From the NCBI GenBank assembly GCA_016763695.1, contig JAESTH010000196.1, positions 1 through 37,698 on the forward strand: DNA of 37,698 nucleotides. The letters run 5' to 3'. The notes beneath the pieces were generated by a model that saw only the letters and a program-made list of their open reading frames with translations, did no database searches and was not told the DNA's origin. The position numbers were made by a program, and so were the translations under genes. Origin of the DNA: Alcanivoracaceae bacterium (GTDB lineage Bacteria > Pseudomonadota > Gammaproteobacteria > Xanthomonadales > Marinicellaceae). Positions 7,857 through 17,612 of the stretch are shown piece after piece (within the stretch, counting starts at the first letter, position 1; each line of letters starts with the position of its first letter).

Positions 7857-9080
7857 ATGAAAGCAAGTATGCAAAATATTATTATGATAATGAGCAAAAA
7901 GTCAAAAGTAAGGTTACTCATTCCTTTAATGTTAATGGGCACGTTTATTGTCATTTTTTACCTGCTGATGCTCTCTCCTATTGAAAGAAAGCGGAAAATA
8001 GTAACATATGTAGTACCCACAGTTGAGATAATAGAGCTGCTAAAGGACTCCTTTAATGTAACAATAGAAGCATCAGGTATGATCGTGGCAGCACATCAAG
8101 AAATTGCTTTATCGACACAGGTAACTGGTAAAATTGTCAATACACATCATAACTTTATACCAGGAGGTAGAATTGCTGCTGGTGATATTATCATTCAAAT
8201 CGACACATCAGATCATATACTTGCAGTAAAAAAAGCACAGGCAAAGCTCTCTAATGTAATGGCTTCGGTGGTATTGGAAAAGGCTCAACAACAAATTGCT
8301 AAAAAAGAATTCGCAAAAATTGCTTCAAATATTTCCGTTGATGAGACTCGTCGTTCGCTGGTGCTAAGAAAGCCACAATTAAACCAAGTAAAAGCTGCAC
8401 AGACTATTGCCCAGATTGAATATGAAGAGGCAAAAATGGCACTTGAACGCACTGCGCTTACCCTGCCATATGATGTATTGGTTTTGGAAACGGCAGCAAC
8501 AATTGGAGAGATTGTTGTAGTGGGATCTGTAATGGCTCAACTAGCTCGTGGTGATGAGTTTTGGCTTGAGCTTAAAGTACAACAAAAATATCTGGCCAGG
8601 TTGAAGGCACAATCATTACGAAGCAGTGGGTCAAAGGTTACATTTCAAACTAATGGAGATCATTTTAAAGGAGAAGTAATTAGTATTAAAGCCAAACTCA
8701 CAGCATCTACTAAGATGGCAGGCATAATTGTAAAGGTGGAGAGTCTCACATCTGTTAATACTGGCTTACCATTAATAATAGGCAGCCATATTGATGCAGT
8801 AATACAAGCTAATGTTATCCATAATGTATTGAAAATTCCCAGAAAGGCATTGCTGGATAATAATCAGATTTATGTTGTTGATATTGCTGAAAAACTTCAG
8901 CTTAGAGACATAAAAATTCTTCGGAAAATGCCAGAAAGTATTATTATTCAAGATGATTTACAACAGCATGATCGTTTGGTCATTAGTCGTATTGCAGGCA
9001 TTGTGCCTGGGACAAAGGTTAACACTCATATAGTGATTGAGCAAAAAAAGCCGATAGTTTATATATCAGAGTTTCTTTAA
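7857..9080 (+). CDS. RND efflux periplasmic adaptor (membrane fusion protein)
   Basis: About 407 residues. An N-terminal membrane anchor (LLIPLMLMGTFIVIFYLLML) leads to a lipoyl/barrel-sandwich half (GMIVAAHQEIALSTQVTGKI, then GGRIAAGDIIIQIDTSDH), a helical hairpin rich in Ala/Lys/Gln (about 125-190), and beta-barrel domains. The adaptor links the inner-membrane pump to an outer-membrane channel in the periplasm. The frame starts at a TTG at 7848. ATGs at 7857, 7869 and 7890 (before SKKSKVRLL) are all possible and none has a clear ribosome-binding site, so the exact start is uncertain. The pump gene follows after 10 bases. Confidence 0.9.
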   Translation: MKASMQNIIMIMSKKSKVRLLIPLMLMGTFIVIFYLLMLSPIERKRKIVTYVVPTVEIIELLKDSFNVTIEASGMIVAAHQEIALSTQVTGKIVNTHHNFIPGGRIAAGDIIIQIDTSDHILAVKKAQAKLSNVMASVVLEKAQQQIAKKEFAKIASNISVDETRRSLVLRKPQLNQVKAAQTIAQIEYEEAKMALERTALTLPYDVLVLETAATIGEIVVVGSVMAQLARGDEFWLELKVQQKYLARLKAQSLRSSGSKVTFQTNGDHFKGEVISIKAKLTASTKMAGIIVKVESLTSVNTGLPLIIGSHIDAVIQANVIHNVLKIPRKALLDNNQIYVVDIAEKLQLRDIKILRKMPESIIIQDDLQQHDRLVISRIAGIVPGTKVNTHIVIEQKKPIVYISEFL

Positions 9081-9090
9081 GGATTAAATT

Positions 9091-12000
9091 ATGATGAAAC
9101 AGACTTATTCAAAATATAATCCTGTTAGTTGGATGGCACAAAATCATGTGGCAGCGAACTTACTGATATTAATGATGTTTATTAGTGGTATTTTCTATAT
9201 GCAAAAAATTAGGCAAGAAATACAACCTAACTATACTTTTGCAACTGTTGTGATTGAGATGTCATACCCTGGAGCAAGTCCAGAAGAAGTTGAAGAAAAT
9301 ATTGTGCTTGCAATTGAAGCCAGTATTAATTCTATAGAGGGATTAAGTCGTATAATTTCCAGTGCTGAAGAAGGTAAGGCATTGATCTATGCCGACATAG
9401 TAGAAAATGAAAATCTTGACATGGTCATGCAAAAAGTCAGAAATGCGGTTGATAGTATTACTTCTTTTCCTACTGATGCCGAGCGACCCAGTGTGCGCTT
9501 GGATGATGATGCCAGATGGTTAACAACTATTGGTATTTCAGGAGAGGTTTCTGAAAAGGTAATGTATCAACTGTTTAATCGAGTCAAGAGTGATCTTTTG
9601 GCTATAGCAGGAGTTATTCAGGTATTACCCAGAGTGCAGAAGCAGTCAGAGATAAGTATTGAGATTCCACAGGCTGTATTAACAACTATGAAATTGACCT
9701 TGCCAGATATTGCTCAAACGATTAATAAGGCTGCTAATGATGTTCCCAGTGGCGAAATTAAAACAGCAGATAGCCAATATGTTTTACGTGTTGAGGGGCG
9801 TAGAGAATATGGTCTTGAGTTTGCTAACATCCCATTGAAAACTGACAAGCAAGGCGCCCAAATTACATTGGGTGATGTTGCAAATATTAATGATGGTTTT
9901 AGACAAAGTACTTCATTTTTTAGTTACAATGGGGCTGCAGGGATGATTATTTATGTCTATCAATCTAAAAATTCCCGAACATTAGAATTGGCAGATCAAG
10001 TGCATTCGTATGTGGAGGAATTAAATACAATTCTACCAGAATCAGTAAGGTTAGATTTCCCATATAAGCGTATTAATAAATTTAAAGACCGCATGAGCAT
10101 GTTAATCAAGAACGGAATTTATGGATTATTATTAGTGATGCTGGTTTTGGGTGTTTTTCTTAATCCCAGACTTGCTTTTTGGGTGGCATTGTCTATACCT
10201 GTGGTATTTATCAGTTCTTTTACCTTTTTATACTATCTTGATGTTTCAATCAATATGGTCTCCATGTTTGCCTTTATTATGACTTTGGGTATTGTGGTAG
10301 ATGATGCAATAATAGTGGGAGAAAGTATTTATGAGAAAAGGCAACAGGGTTTACCTGTTGTTGCCGCAGTTATTCAGGGTGCTAATGATATGATTTTGCC
10401 TGTGCTGTTTGCTGTTGGTACAAATATTATTGCCTTTATTCCTTTGCTTATGTTATCTGGTGATATGGGGCAATATTTAAGGTCTTTACCAATAGTTGCG
10501 GTGGTGGTATTTAGTGTTTCACTGTTAGAAGCTTTGCTTGTTTTGCCTTCACACTTAAATAGAGAGAGATTAACAACAAGCGTCAGTAAGTTTCAATTAC
10601 CTGCTTTTCTTCAGTTTCTTCACAGAGTTTCATCATTGCAGGTGCATATTGCATCAGGTTTTGATTACTTACGGGATATTAAGTATCCTAAAATATTGCA
10701 ATGGAGTATTAAGCACCGCTATACCGTAGTCATATTATTTACTGGTAGTCTGTTACTTATAGTTGCCTGGTTTTTGTCGCATCGTATTGAGTATAGCTGG
10801 TATCCACAGATTCCTACAGATCAGGTGAGTGCAAATGTGACCATGCCTGCGGATGCCTCAATAAAAGAGACAATTGTACTGGCCCAATACATTGAAGCCG
10901 CTGGATTAGAGGCTATTTATGAGTTAGGTTCAGATTCTGATCTACAAAGCCGTTCAGTTTCTGCGGGAATATCAGCCCCTGGTAACTCTAAGATCAGTTT
11001 CGATCTTGTTAGTGAAAAACAACGAAATTTTAGTCAAAATGAATTTGTAGTCTTATGGCGGGAAAAAGTTGGTGATGTAACCCAGGCACGATCTCTCACA
11101 TTTGATTTTTTACAGGTTTTTGGCGGTGTGACAGGGGTTTTTGTCGATATGAGACATGCCTCAAATATAGTATTGGAAACGGCTGCCCGAGAACTGGCAG
11201 AAATAATGAAAACCATTGATGGTCTGGTTGATATTACTGATGGTTTATTACAAGGAAAAAAACAACTGAAGTATACCCTGAGCACTGAAGCAAAACTATT
11301 GGGGTTGAGCGAATATGAATTAGGCCGACAGTTAAGGGCTGCATTTTTTGGTGTTGAAGCTGTGCGTATGTTGCGTGATAGTACCCAGACTAAAGTTTGG
11401 GTACGCTTACCACCAGAGGAAAGAAAATCACTGAATGATCTTGATAATTTTATGTTACGTACTTCTTTAGGAGTCGAGTTACCTCTGTCACAAGCAGCTC
11501 AGGTTGAAAATTCCAGAACGTTTGCTACAATTAAACGCGAAAATGGTCATAGAAATATAAGTGTCGGGGGAGTGATAGATAGCGTTAGTGGCAATGCCAG
11601 TTTAGCTAAACGTACTTTGGTAGAGGATATTCTTCCAAGTCTGATGGCAAAATACCCTGGCTTAAAGGCAGGATTAAAGGGAAGCCTCAATGCCCGAAGT
11701 GGTCAGACTACATTTAGTATGATTGTAACGGGTCTTATTTTGGCCAGTATATTGATATTTGCATTAATGGCATCACTATTTCGTAGCTATATACAGGGTT
11801 TAATTGTCATTTTGACTATTCCATATTGTATTGCAGCAGCGGTTGCAGGGCATGTAATTATGGGTTATAGTTTGACTGCAAATAGTCTATTTTCCATGGT
11901 TGCTCTAGCAGGAATGGTGGTGAATGGATCACTGGTATTAACCTCAAGAATGAATCAATTTATCAGTCAGGGGATGAGTTGTAAGGATGCTTTGATTAAT

Positions 12001-12204
12001 GGATCAAAAAGCCGTTTTCGACCAATAGTATTAACATCGGTAACAACAACTGCAGGCGTGTTACCGATGTTATTCGAAACGTCACAACAAGCTTTGTTTT
12101 TAGTGCCTTTCGCCATTACTCTAAGCTTTGGAACTGTATTCTCAACTCTGGTTGTATTAATATTGATTCCTGTATTTCACGTAATTCATCGTGACTTTAA
12201 ATAG
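9091..12204 (+). CDS. RND-family efflux pump, inner-membrane subunit
   Basis: A 1037-residue AcrB/MdtB-like transporter, normal family length. It shows the N-terminal membrane helix, the porter-domain motif YPGASPEEVEENI, the proton-relay aspartates Asp404/Asp405 in TM4 (IVVDDAIIVGES), two large periplasmic loops, and the C-terminal TM cluster (GMVVNGSLVLTSRMNQF). It expels toxic compounds using the proton gradient; the substrate cannot be read. A strong Shine-Dalgarno sequence (AAGGA) precedes ATGATG. It is in an operon with the adaptor and lacks a TolC-type gene, so it must use a channel encoded elsewhere. Control by the divergent two-component system is likely. Confidence 0.95.
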   Translation: MMKQTYSKYNPVSWMAQNHVAANLLILMMFISGIFYMQKIRQEIQPNYTFATVVIEMSYPGASPEEVEENIVLAIEASINSIEGLSRIISSAEEGKALIYADIVENENLDMVMQKVRNAVDSITSFPTDAERPSVRLDDDARWLTTIGISGEVSEKVMYQLFNRVKSDLLAIAGVIQVLPRVQKQSEISIEIPQAVLTTMKLTLPDIAQTINKAANDVPSGEIKTADSQYVLRVEGRREYGLEFANIPLKTDKQGAQITLGDVANINDGFRQSTSFFSYNGAAGMIIYVYQSKNSRTLELADQVHSYVEELNTILPESVRLDFPYKRINKFKDRMSMLIKNGIYGLLLVMLVLGVFLNPRLAFWVALSIPVVFISSFTFLYYLDVSINMVSMFAFIMTLGIVVDDAIIVGESIYEKRQQGLPVVAAVIQGANDMILPVLFAVGTNIIAFIPLLMLSGDMGQYLRSLPIVAVVVFSVSLLEALLVLPSHLNRERLTTSVSKFQLPAFLQFLHRVSSLQVHIASGFDYLRDIKYPKILQWSIKHRYTVVILFTGSLLLIVAWFLSHRIEYSWYPQIPTDQVSANVTMPADASIKETIVLAQYIEAAGLEAIYELGSDSDLQSRSVSAGISAPGNSKISFDLVSEKQRNFSQNEFVVLWREKVGDVTQARSLTFDFLQVFGGVTGVFVDMRHASNIVLETAARELAEIMKTIDGLVDITDGLLQGKKQLKYTLSTEAKLLGLSEYELGRQLRAAFFGVEAVRMLRDSTQTKVWVRLPPEERKSLNDLDNFMLRTSLGVELPLSQAAQVENSRTFATIKRENGHRNISVGGVIDSVSGNASLAKRTLVEDILPSLMAKYPGLKAGLKGSLNARSGQTTFSMIVTGLILASILIFALMASLFRSYIQGLIVILTIPYCIAAAVAGHVIMGYSLTANSLFSMVALAGMVVNGSLVLTSRMNQFISQGMSCKDALINGSKSRFRPIVLTSVTTTAGVLPMLFETSQQALFLVPFAITLSFGTVFSTLVVLILIPVFHVIHRDFK

Positions 12205-12266
12205 AAATATTAGTAATCAACAGCTTACATCATATTTTATTAAGGTTTCTCAACAATAAAAAGAAC

Positions 12267-12279
12267 GGCAACATTTGCC
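12267..12279 (-). terminator. hairpin between convergent RND and M24 genes
   Basis: Short perfect stem GGCAA-CAT-TTGCC. On the minus strand it is followed by GTTCTTTTTATT, a T run, so it could terminate the M24 peptidase gene. The stem is only 5 bp. Confidence 0.4.
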
Positions 12280-12314
12280 AATATTCTGAAGTGATTTTTT
12301 AAGACAAGCGAATA

Positions 12315-13550
12315 TCATTGGATGCCAGTACCTGCGAATTCATAGCCAAAAGGGTCATCAATAGAATAGGCTGGCTGGGTGAACCATTTGGGACCATTTT
12401 CGGTCATGTAAAAATGATCTTCCAGACGTACACCAAATTCCCCAGGAACACAGAGCATGGGTTCGTTACTAAAACACATACCAACATTTAATTGAGTATC
12501 ATCACCAGCAACCAGATAAGGCCACTCGTGTATATCTAGTCCTATGCCATGGCCTGTTCTGTGTGGTAAGCCAGGGGTATTATATTCGGGGCCGAATCCC
12601 TGTTTTGTTAGATAGCTGCGGGCAGCCTGATCAACATTCGCACAGGTGTTTCCCAGCTGTGCTGCCGCAAATGCAGCTGCCTGGCTGGCTTTTTCTGTGT
12701 CCCAGACCTGTCTATGTCTTTCATTTGGTTCACCAAATACATAGGAGCGGGTGATGTCTGAAATATAGCCATCAATCTGACAGCCCGTATCAATTAAGAC
12801 CATGTCATTTTCGGCTAATTGTTGTGGATTTTTTACACCGTGAGGATAGGCACTGTCAGTGCCAAATAAGACAATACAAAAATATGAACCACTTTGAGCA
12901 CCAAGCTTAATGTGGGCTTTATTAATAAAATCAGTCACTTCTGTGGTTGAGATGCCCCTGTATAAAATTCTGGCTACACTTTTTTGCACGGTCATTGTGA
13001 TGCTTTTTACCCTTTGCATTAAAGCTATTTCATTTTTAGATTTGTGCATACGGCAATAAGCAGTAATAGATTTTGCGTTTTTATAGTTGAGGTGAGGATT
13101 GCATTGCTGTATACCGTCAGTGATAAAAAAAGCAGTGGCTTCATCTAAAGCAATCATCCCATTTTCTATGCCCATGCGTTTTATTATTTGACCAAATAAC
13201 TGATAGGGGTTTTCATGCTCATGCCACGGGTGAATTTTACCTTCAACCTGGGTGTATTCTTTTAAGGTGTCAATTTCAAAATGAGGAGCCATGTATTCTA
13301 TATCGCCAATGCTGGGAAGAATGGCACCAACCATGCGTTCACTGGGATGCCATTTTGTACCGGTAAAGTAATAAAGGTTAGAACCTGCATTGAGATAGAT
13401 GGCATCGATTGCCTGCTGTTTCATGAGGGTTTGTGCCTGCTTAATCCTGTCTTTAAATTCTATAAGGGCAACTGTTTTTATGTTGTCATTTACGGGTTTG
13501 AGTCGTTTTAGTTGTTTTTTAGCAGTGCTGCCACCGATACCAATTGTCAT
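12315..13550 (-). CDS. M24 family metallopeptidase (Xaa-Pro type)
   Basis: A 411-residue protein with an N-terminal creatinase-like domain and a C-terminal pita-bread domain. The five metal ligands of the family are all present: Asp254 (LIDTG), Asp265 (YISDITRSY), His334 (RTGHGIGLDIHE), Glu363 (SNEPML) and Glu377 (GVRLEDHF). Such enzymes cut before proline or hydroxyproline in peptides, or act on creatine-like substrates. No signal peptide, so cytoplasmic. It diverges from a secreted metalloprotease, and its promoter -35 box overlaps the same operator core found at the hydroxyproline genes, so a role in breaking down Pro/Hyp peptides is a good inference. Confidence 0.9.
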   Translation of the reverse strand: MTIGIGGSTAKKQLKRLKPVNDNIKTVALIEFKDRIKQAQTLMKQQAIDAIYLNAGSNLYYFTGTKWHPSERMVGAILPSIGDIEYMAPHFEIDTLKEYTQVEGKIHPWHEHENPYQLFGQIIKRMGIENGMIALDEATAFFITDGIQQCNPHLNYKNAKSITAYCRMHKSKNEIALMQRVKSITMTVQKSVARILYRGISTTEVTDFINKAHIKLGAQSGSYFCIVLFGTDSAYPHGVKNPQQLAENDMVLIDTGCQIDGYISDITRSYVFGEPNERHRQVWDTEKASQAAAFAAAQLGNTCANVDQAARSYLTKQGFGPEYNTPGLPHRTGHGIGLDIHEWPYLVAGDDTQLNVGMCFSNEPMLCVPGEFGVRLEDHFYMTENGPKWFTQPAYSIDDPFGYEFAGTGIQ

Positions 13551-13574
13551 TTTTAGTTGCCTATATTTAAATAA

Positions 13575-13603
13575 ATTATATTAATATGGTATATTGTATA
13601 CAA
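13575..13603 (-). promoter_or_regulatory. promoter and GntR-type operator of the M24 gene
   Basis: On the minus strand TTGTAT (-35), a 17-base spacer, then TATAAT (-10, plus-strand 13575-13580). The -35 lies within the palindrome TTGTATACAA (13594-13603). The surrounding 15 bases GTATATTGTATACAA match exactly the left and centre of the operator at 17585-17612. This is where a GntR/FCD repressor could block RNA polymerase. It may also act on the divergent metalloprotease gene, whose TATAAT-like box is at 13626-13631. Confidence 0.7.
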
Positions 13604-13658
13604 CTACACTCCATCTGACCATCGTTATAATATACCTCTAGATAAACTGAGAAATACC

Positions 13659-16100
13659 ATGAATATAATTTTAATAATCTTTTTATTGATTATGAATTGC
13701 GCTATTGCAGAACCGAGCAAAGATACCAATTCAGCTGTCAATAACATTGTAGAAATCAAAAGCATTGATGAATATACGAAAGCAATGGAAAAGTATAAAG
13801 GCTTTTTTGATTTCTATTGGGATCCCAAAAGTGCCAGAATATTATTACAAATTAATCACTTCAATCAAGAATTTTTGTACGTGAATTATTTACAATCTGG
13901 TGTGGGTTCAAATGACATTGGCTTGGATCGTGGACAAATAGGCAAGCAGCGTCTGGTTAAATTTGTCAGGCATGGCAATAAAGTTTTATTGATTCAGCCA
14001 AATTCAAATTACCGTGCAATAAGCGCTAACCCATATGAGAAAAAAGCGGTGGCTGATTCGTTTGCTATGTCGGCATTATGGGGGACAGAAGTATTAGCTG
14101 AGACAGGATTAGTTGTTATTGTTGATGCCACATCATTATTATTATCTGATTCTCATGAGATTGCAAGCAAGTTAGAACAGTTGAAACAAGGCACTTATCA
14201 GCTAGATACGAGTCGTTCGGTTATTTATATGGACAACACCAAAAACTTCCCAGAAAACACTGAATTTGAAGCGATCATAACATTACTGGGTATAAAACCG
14301 GGAAACTTTATTCGTTCAGTCGTTCCAACTCCGAAAATATTAACGGTAAGAACACACCATTCTTTTGTTAAATTACCAGATGTGCCCTATAAAATTCGTC
14401 AATATGATGCACGCTCAGGGGCAATATTTAGTAGTTTTGAAAATTATGCAGCACCATTGGGAGAACCTTTGACGCAAAAGATGATTACACGTCACCGTTT
14501 AATCAAGAAAAATCCTGAGTTAGCCATAAGTGATCCCATTGAACCAATCATTTATTATCTCGATTCTGGTACCCCAGAGCCGGTAAGATCTGCACTCTTA
14601 GATGGTGCCAGATGGTGGGCGGAAGGATTTGAGTCTGCGGGATTTAGCAAGGCTTTTCAGGTTAAGATGTTACCCGAAGGCGTTGATCCACTGGATGTTC
14701 GTTATAATATTATTCAGTGGGTACACAGGTCCACACGAGGTTGGTCCTATGGGGGCAGCATCATTGATCCTCGCACAGGCGAAATTCTCAAAGGCCAGGT
14801 ATCGTTGGGTTCGTTGCGGGTACGTCAGGACATGTTGATTGCTCAGGCTCTGCTCTCACCTTATAAAATTGGTAATGAGACTAGTAGTCAAATGAAAAAA
14901 ATGGCTTTAGCACGATTGCGCCAGTTAGCAGCACATGAAGTCGGTCATACTTTGGGACTGATACATAATTTCAATGGCAGTTCTCAAGGTCGAGTTTCGG
15001 TGATGGATTATCCGCACCCAATGGTTAAAATAAATTCACAGGGGGATATTGATATTGCTGAGGCCTATTCGATCGGCTTGGGTGACTGGGATAAAGTGTC
15101 TCTGTCCTATATTTATGCTGAGTTTGCACAAGACCAGGAAGCTAAATTGAACAATATTTTGCTTGAGTCGGCTCAGAAAGGACTGGTGTTTATAGGAGAT
15201 GCAGATGCACGCACCCCAGGTAGCAGCCATCCAACGGCTCATTTGTGGGATAATGGGCAAGATGCAATTACAGGATTAAATCAGGTTTTAAAGATCAGAC
15301 AAAAAGCATTGGCACAATTTGGGCTTAATACAATTAAAATGAATGAGACACTTTTTAATCTAGAACAATTATTTACCCCTCTTTATTTATTTCACCGTTA
15401 TCAGCTTGAAGCCGCCAGCAAATTAATAGCGGGGGTTGATTACCGTTATGCTTATAGAGGGGAAAGCGATGTAAATAATAAGACTATAGAGGCAGAAAAA
15501 CAAATACAGGCACTTGAGGCATTAATGAAAACATTACATGCGGATCAATTGGCGGTTCCTGAAAATATATTACGACTGATGTTGCCTCCACCTGAGGGTA
15601 GTTACCGTCACAGAGAACACTTTGCACACCGAACGGGGGTTAATTTTGATGCCCTGGGTGCCGTTGAAAATGCTGCTTATATAAGTTTATCTGCATTGTT
15701 AAATCCACAGCGTGCCAATCGTTTAATTGAACAAAAATCGAGGGCTACATCAGCTTCTCAAATTGGCTTAATAGAAGTGCTTGAAACACTAATCAATAAT
15801 ACCTGGCATAAAAGCTGGAAAGCCAATTATCTGGCAGAAGTGCAACGCAGTATTAATTGGGTGGTCTTACATCATATCATGCAATTAGCTGTTAACCCAA
15901 AAGCGTCTGTTCAGGTACGTGTAATTTGTATGGATCAATTAAATCAAATGGCACAATCATTAGCAAAGGTGAAAAGGAAAGACAAAATAACCATGCTCAC
16001 AGCACAACAGGCCATTAAATATATTCACAGGTTTCTGAATGATCCTAAAAAGCAAGATGATTTTATGAAAATTACGGTACCACCTGGTTCGCCTATATAG
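13659..16100 (+). CDS. secreted zinc metalloprotease (metzincin-like)
   Basis: An 813-residue protein with a signal peptide (MNIILIIFLLIMNCAIA, cut before EPSKD). The zinc site is the extended metzincin motif HEVGHTLGLIHNF with ligands His426, His430 and His436 and catalytic Glu427, followed by a Met-turn (VSVMDYPHP, Met449). The architecture matches large bacterial zinc-dependent proteases with DUF5117/DUF4953-type regions; I assign the family from memory. It acts in the periplasm or outside the cell. It is divergent from the M24 peptidase and shares its operator region, so it may start the degradation of collagen-like protein. Its stop codon is part of the palindromic repeat element that follows (TATATAG). 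Confidence 0.9.
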   Translation: MNIILIIFLLIMNCAIAEPSKDTNSAVNNIVEIKSIDEYTKAMEKYKGFFDFYWDPKSARILLQINHFNQEFLYVNYLQSGVGSNDIGLDRGQIGKQRLVKFVRHGNKVLLIQPNSNYRAISANPYEKKAVADSFAMSALWGTEVLAETGLVVIVDATSLLLSDSHEIASKLEQLKQGTYQLDTSRSVIYMDNTKNFPENTEFEAIITLLGIKPGNFIRSVVPTPKILTVRTHHSFVKLPDVPYKIRQYDARSGAIFSSFENYAAPLGEPLTQKMITRHRLIKKNPELAISDPIEPIIYYLDSGTPEPVRSALLDGARWWAEGFESAGFSKAFQVKMLPEGVDPLDVRYNIIQWVHRSTRGWSYGGSIIDPRTGEILKGQVSLGSLRVRQDMLIAQALLSPYKIGNETSSQMKKMALARLRQLAAHEVGHTLGLIHNFNGSSQGRVSVMDYPHPMVKINSQGDIDIAEAYSIGLGDWDKVSLSYIYAEFAQDQEAKLNNILLESAQKGLVFIGDADARTPGSSHPTAHLWDNGQDAITGLNQVLKIRQKALAQFGLNTIKMNETLFNLEQLFTPLYLFHRYQLEAASKLIAGVDYRYAYRGESDVNNKTIEAEKQIQALEALMKTLHADQLAVPENILRLMLPPPEGSYRHREHFAHRTGVNFDALGAVENAAYISLSALLNPQRANRLIEQKSRATSASQIGLIEVLETLINNTWHKSWKANYLAEVQRSINWVVLHHIMQLAVNPKASVQVRVICMDQLNQMAQSLAKVKRKDKITMLTAQQAIKYIHRFLNDPKKQDDFMKITVPPGSPI

Positions 16101-16309
16101 TGTCCGATCGAGAAAGGAATCGTAGCGAGGAAAAGACTGGTTTGAAGCAAAATATTTCATTATTTGAGGAGAATAGCTGGCTATTTGACGAGAATGATGG
16201 AAAGTTTTGGTCAAATCCAGCTTTTTCGCAGTAGATTACTTCTTTCTCGGTCAGGCACTATATAGTGCTTTTTTGCAGTAGATTATTCTTTTTCGGTCAG
16301 GCACTATAT
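16093..16309. repeat. palindromic repeat element, copy 1 with extra half-copy
   Basis: The ends are inverted repeats: CTATATAGTGTCCGATCGAG at 16093 pairs with the complement of CTTTCTCGGTCAGGCACTATATAG near 16242-16265 (about 28 bp, imperfect). The symmetry continues inward (AAAAGACTGGTTTGA against TCAAATCCAGCTTTTT) to a central AATAGC-TG-GCTATT, so the whole of about 16093-16268 can fold back on itself. A second copy of the right end (GCAGTAGATTA...CACTATAT) follows in tandem with a period of 47 bp (16228 and 16275). No ORF inside. This resembles a MITE or a large REP-type sequence. The element supplies the stop codon of the metalloprotease gene. Confidence 0.75.
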
Positions 16310-16316
16310 CATTTAT

Positions 16317-17555
16317 CTAAAATCGATTGACGCTGAATGGTGAGATATCAATGTCTGTTTTTTTATGATGAACTAAGTCTGATATGATGTCTGCTGTTAT
16401 GCCTGCTTGCGTTAAGCCTAAATGTTGGTGGCCAAAGGCAAATAAAATATTGGGGTTAACACAGCAATGATCTATGATGGGTAAGGAGTCAGGCAATGTT
16501 GGTCTGAATCCCATCCATTTTTGATCACTTGCAGATTCTATTGGTGAATTTAAGACTTGTTTAGCATGGTGAAATAAGTTTTCAGCTCTTTTCCAATTGG
16601 GTTTTGTTTTTGTACCAGCAAATTCAACTGTACCTGCTAGACGCGTGCCAGTTTGCATGGGAGTTATGATGAATCTTCTCTGTGCAAAGGCCACGGGGCG
16701 ATTTAATAACTGTTGTTGTGGCAACATCAAATGATAGCCTCTTTCGGTCTCCAGTGGCACATTAATACCCAGATTTTTAACTAACTCTTTACTAAATATA
16801 CCAGCGCTGATGATCAATTTTTTAGCCTTTATATTTTGATTGCTGGTTTTTATCTTTATAGAGTGATGACTGAGTGATTCGATAGTTGTTACTTCATCAC
16901 GTATAAATTGACCACCCATTGAAATAAAACATGAGAACAGTCTTAGTGCGAATTTATGTGGATCGATACTGTATTGTATATCAGGAAAATAGAGGGCTGC
17001 TTGACAATTTTTAATCTCTGGTTCGAGTTCTTCTAGCTGTAATTTATTAATGATACGGTGTTTTATCGCAAATGGAATCAGTTTTTTTGATTCGTTTAGT
17101 GCTTATTGTTGTGCTTTTTTCCCCTCAAAAACCAATAAATAACCAGCCTTTTTAATCAGGTGTTCAGATGCTGATGCTTTTATTAAGTCCTCATAGGCTT
17201 GCATGGCTTTATCATTCAAACTTTTTAGTGCATGTGTCCCTTTGGTAAATTGTTCTCTACGCGCAGCCATTAAAAACCTCATCATCCAGGGTATGATTTT
17301 GGGTAAATAGCTGGGCTTTATACTTAAAGGGCTATTGGGTTTAATCAATAAAGAAGGCAGTTGTTTAATTATCGATGCACTTGCCATTGGGAAAATCTGT
17401 TCTGTAGCAAAATGCCCTGCATTTCCCATACTACAACCTGAAGCAGGGTCATTTTTATCTATCAATAAGACTTGATGCCCTTGTAGCTGCAATTTTAATG
17501 CACAACAAATGCCGATAATACCGCTACCAACGATAACAATTTCATGTTTTTTCAT
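16317..17555 (-). pseudogene. DadA-like FAD dehydrogenase (D-hydroxyproline type), interrupted by one in-frame TAA
   Basis: The reading frame is full length for the family (413 codons from ATG 17555) but is cut by a single in-frame TAA at 17103-17105, in the context GKKAQQ-stop-ALNESKKL. No frameshift: both halves share one frame and homology-like sequence runs on without loss. The N-terminal Rossmann motif VGSGIIGICCALKLQLQG binds FAD; the C-terminal half has the GFRPTLPDSLPIID and FAFGHQHLGLTQAG motifs of DadA/glycine-oxidase enzymes. Next to epimerase and deaminase genes it should oxidise cis-4-hydroxy-D-proline to pyrroline-4-hydroxy-2-carboxylate. A CAA-to-TAA change would explain it. 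The frame is open to a GTG at 17564, but the ATG is preferred. It may be newly dead, read through, or a sequencing error. Confidence 0.85.
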
Positions 17556-17584
17556 TTTATTCACTATAATTTAGATAATTAGTT

Positions 17585-17612
17585 AATTGTATATTGTATA
17601 CAATATACAATT
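17585..17612. promoter_or_regulatory. 28-bp perfect palindrome, operator of the hydroxyproline genes
   Basis: A perfect 28-bp inverted repeat centred between 17598 and 17599, core TTGTATACAA (17594-17603), in the divergent region between the dehydrogenase and the deaminase gene. Cores of this kind are typical GntR/FCD operators. TTGTAT (17594-17599) doubles as a -35 box for the deaminase gene, with TATAAT at 17618-17623 (18-base spacer). On the other strand TTGTAT also has a weaker -10 (AATTAT) at 17 bases. The regulator at 21217-21873 is the likely ligand-responsive binder. The core and 5 flanking bases recur at 13589-13603. Confidence 0.8.

Noticed and set aside
16228-16309. CRISPR-like tandem repeat
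   Set aside because: Two units with 47-bp period that are a duplicated end of the palindromic element; no spacers and no cas genes.
17103-17564. Separate small FAD-binding protein
   Set aside because: Same frame continues after the TAA with the rest of a DadA-like enzyme, so it is one interrupted gene.
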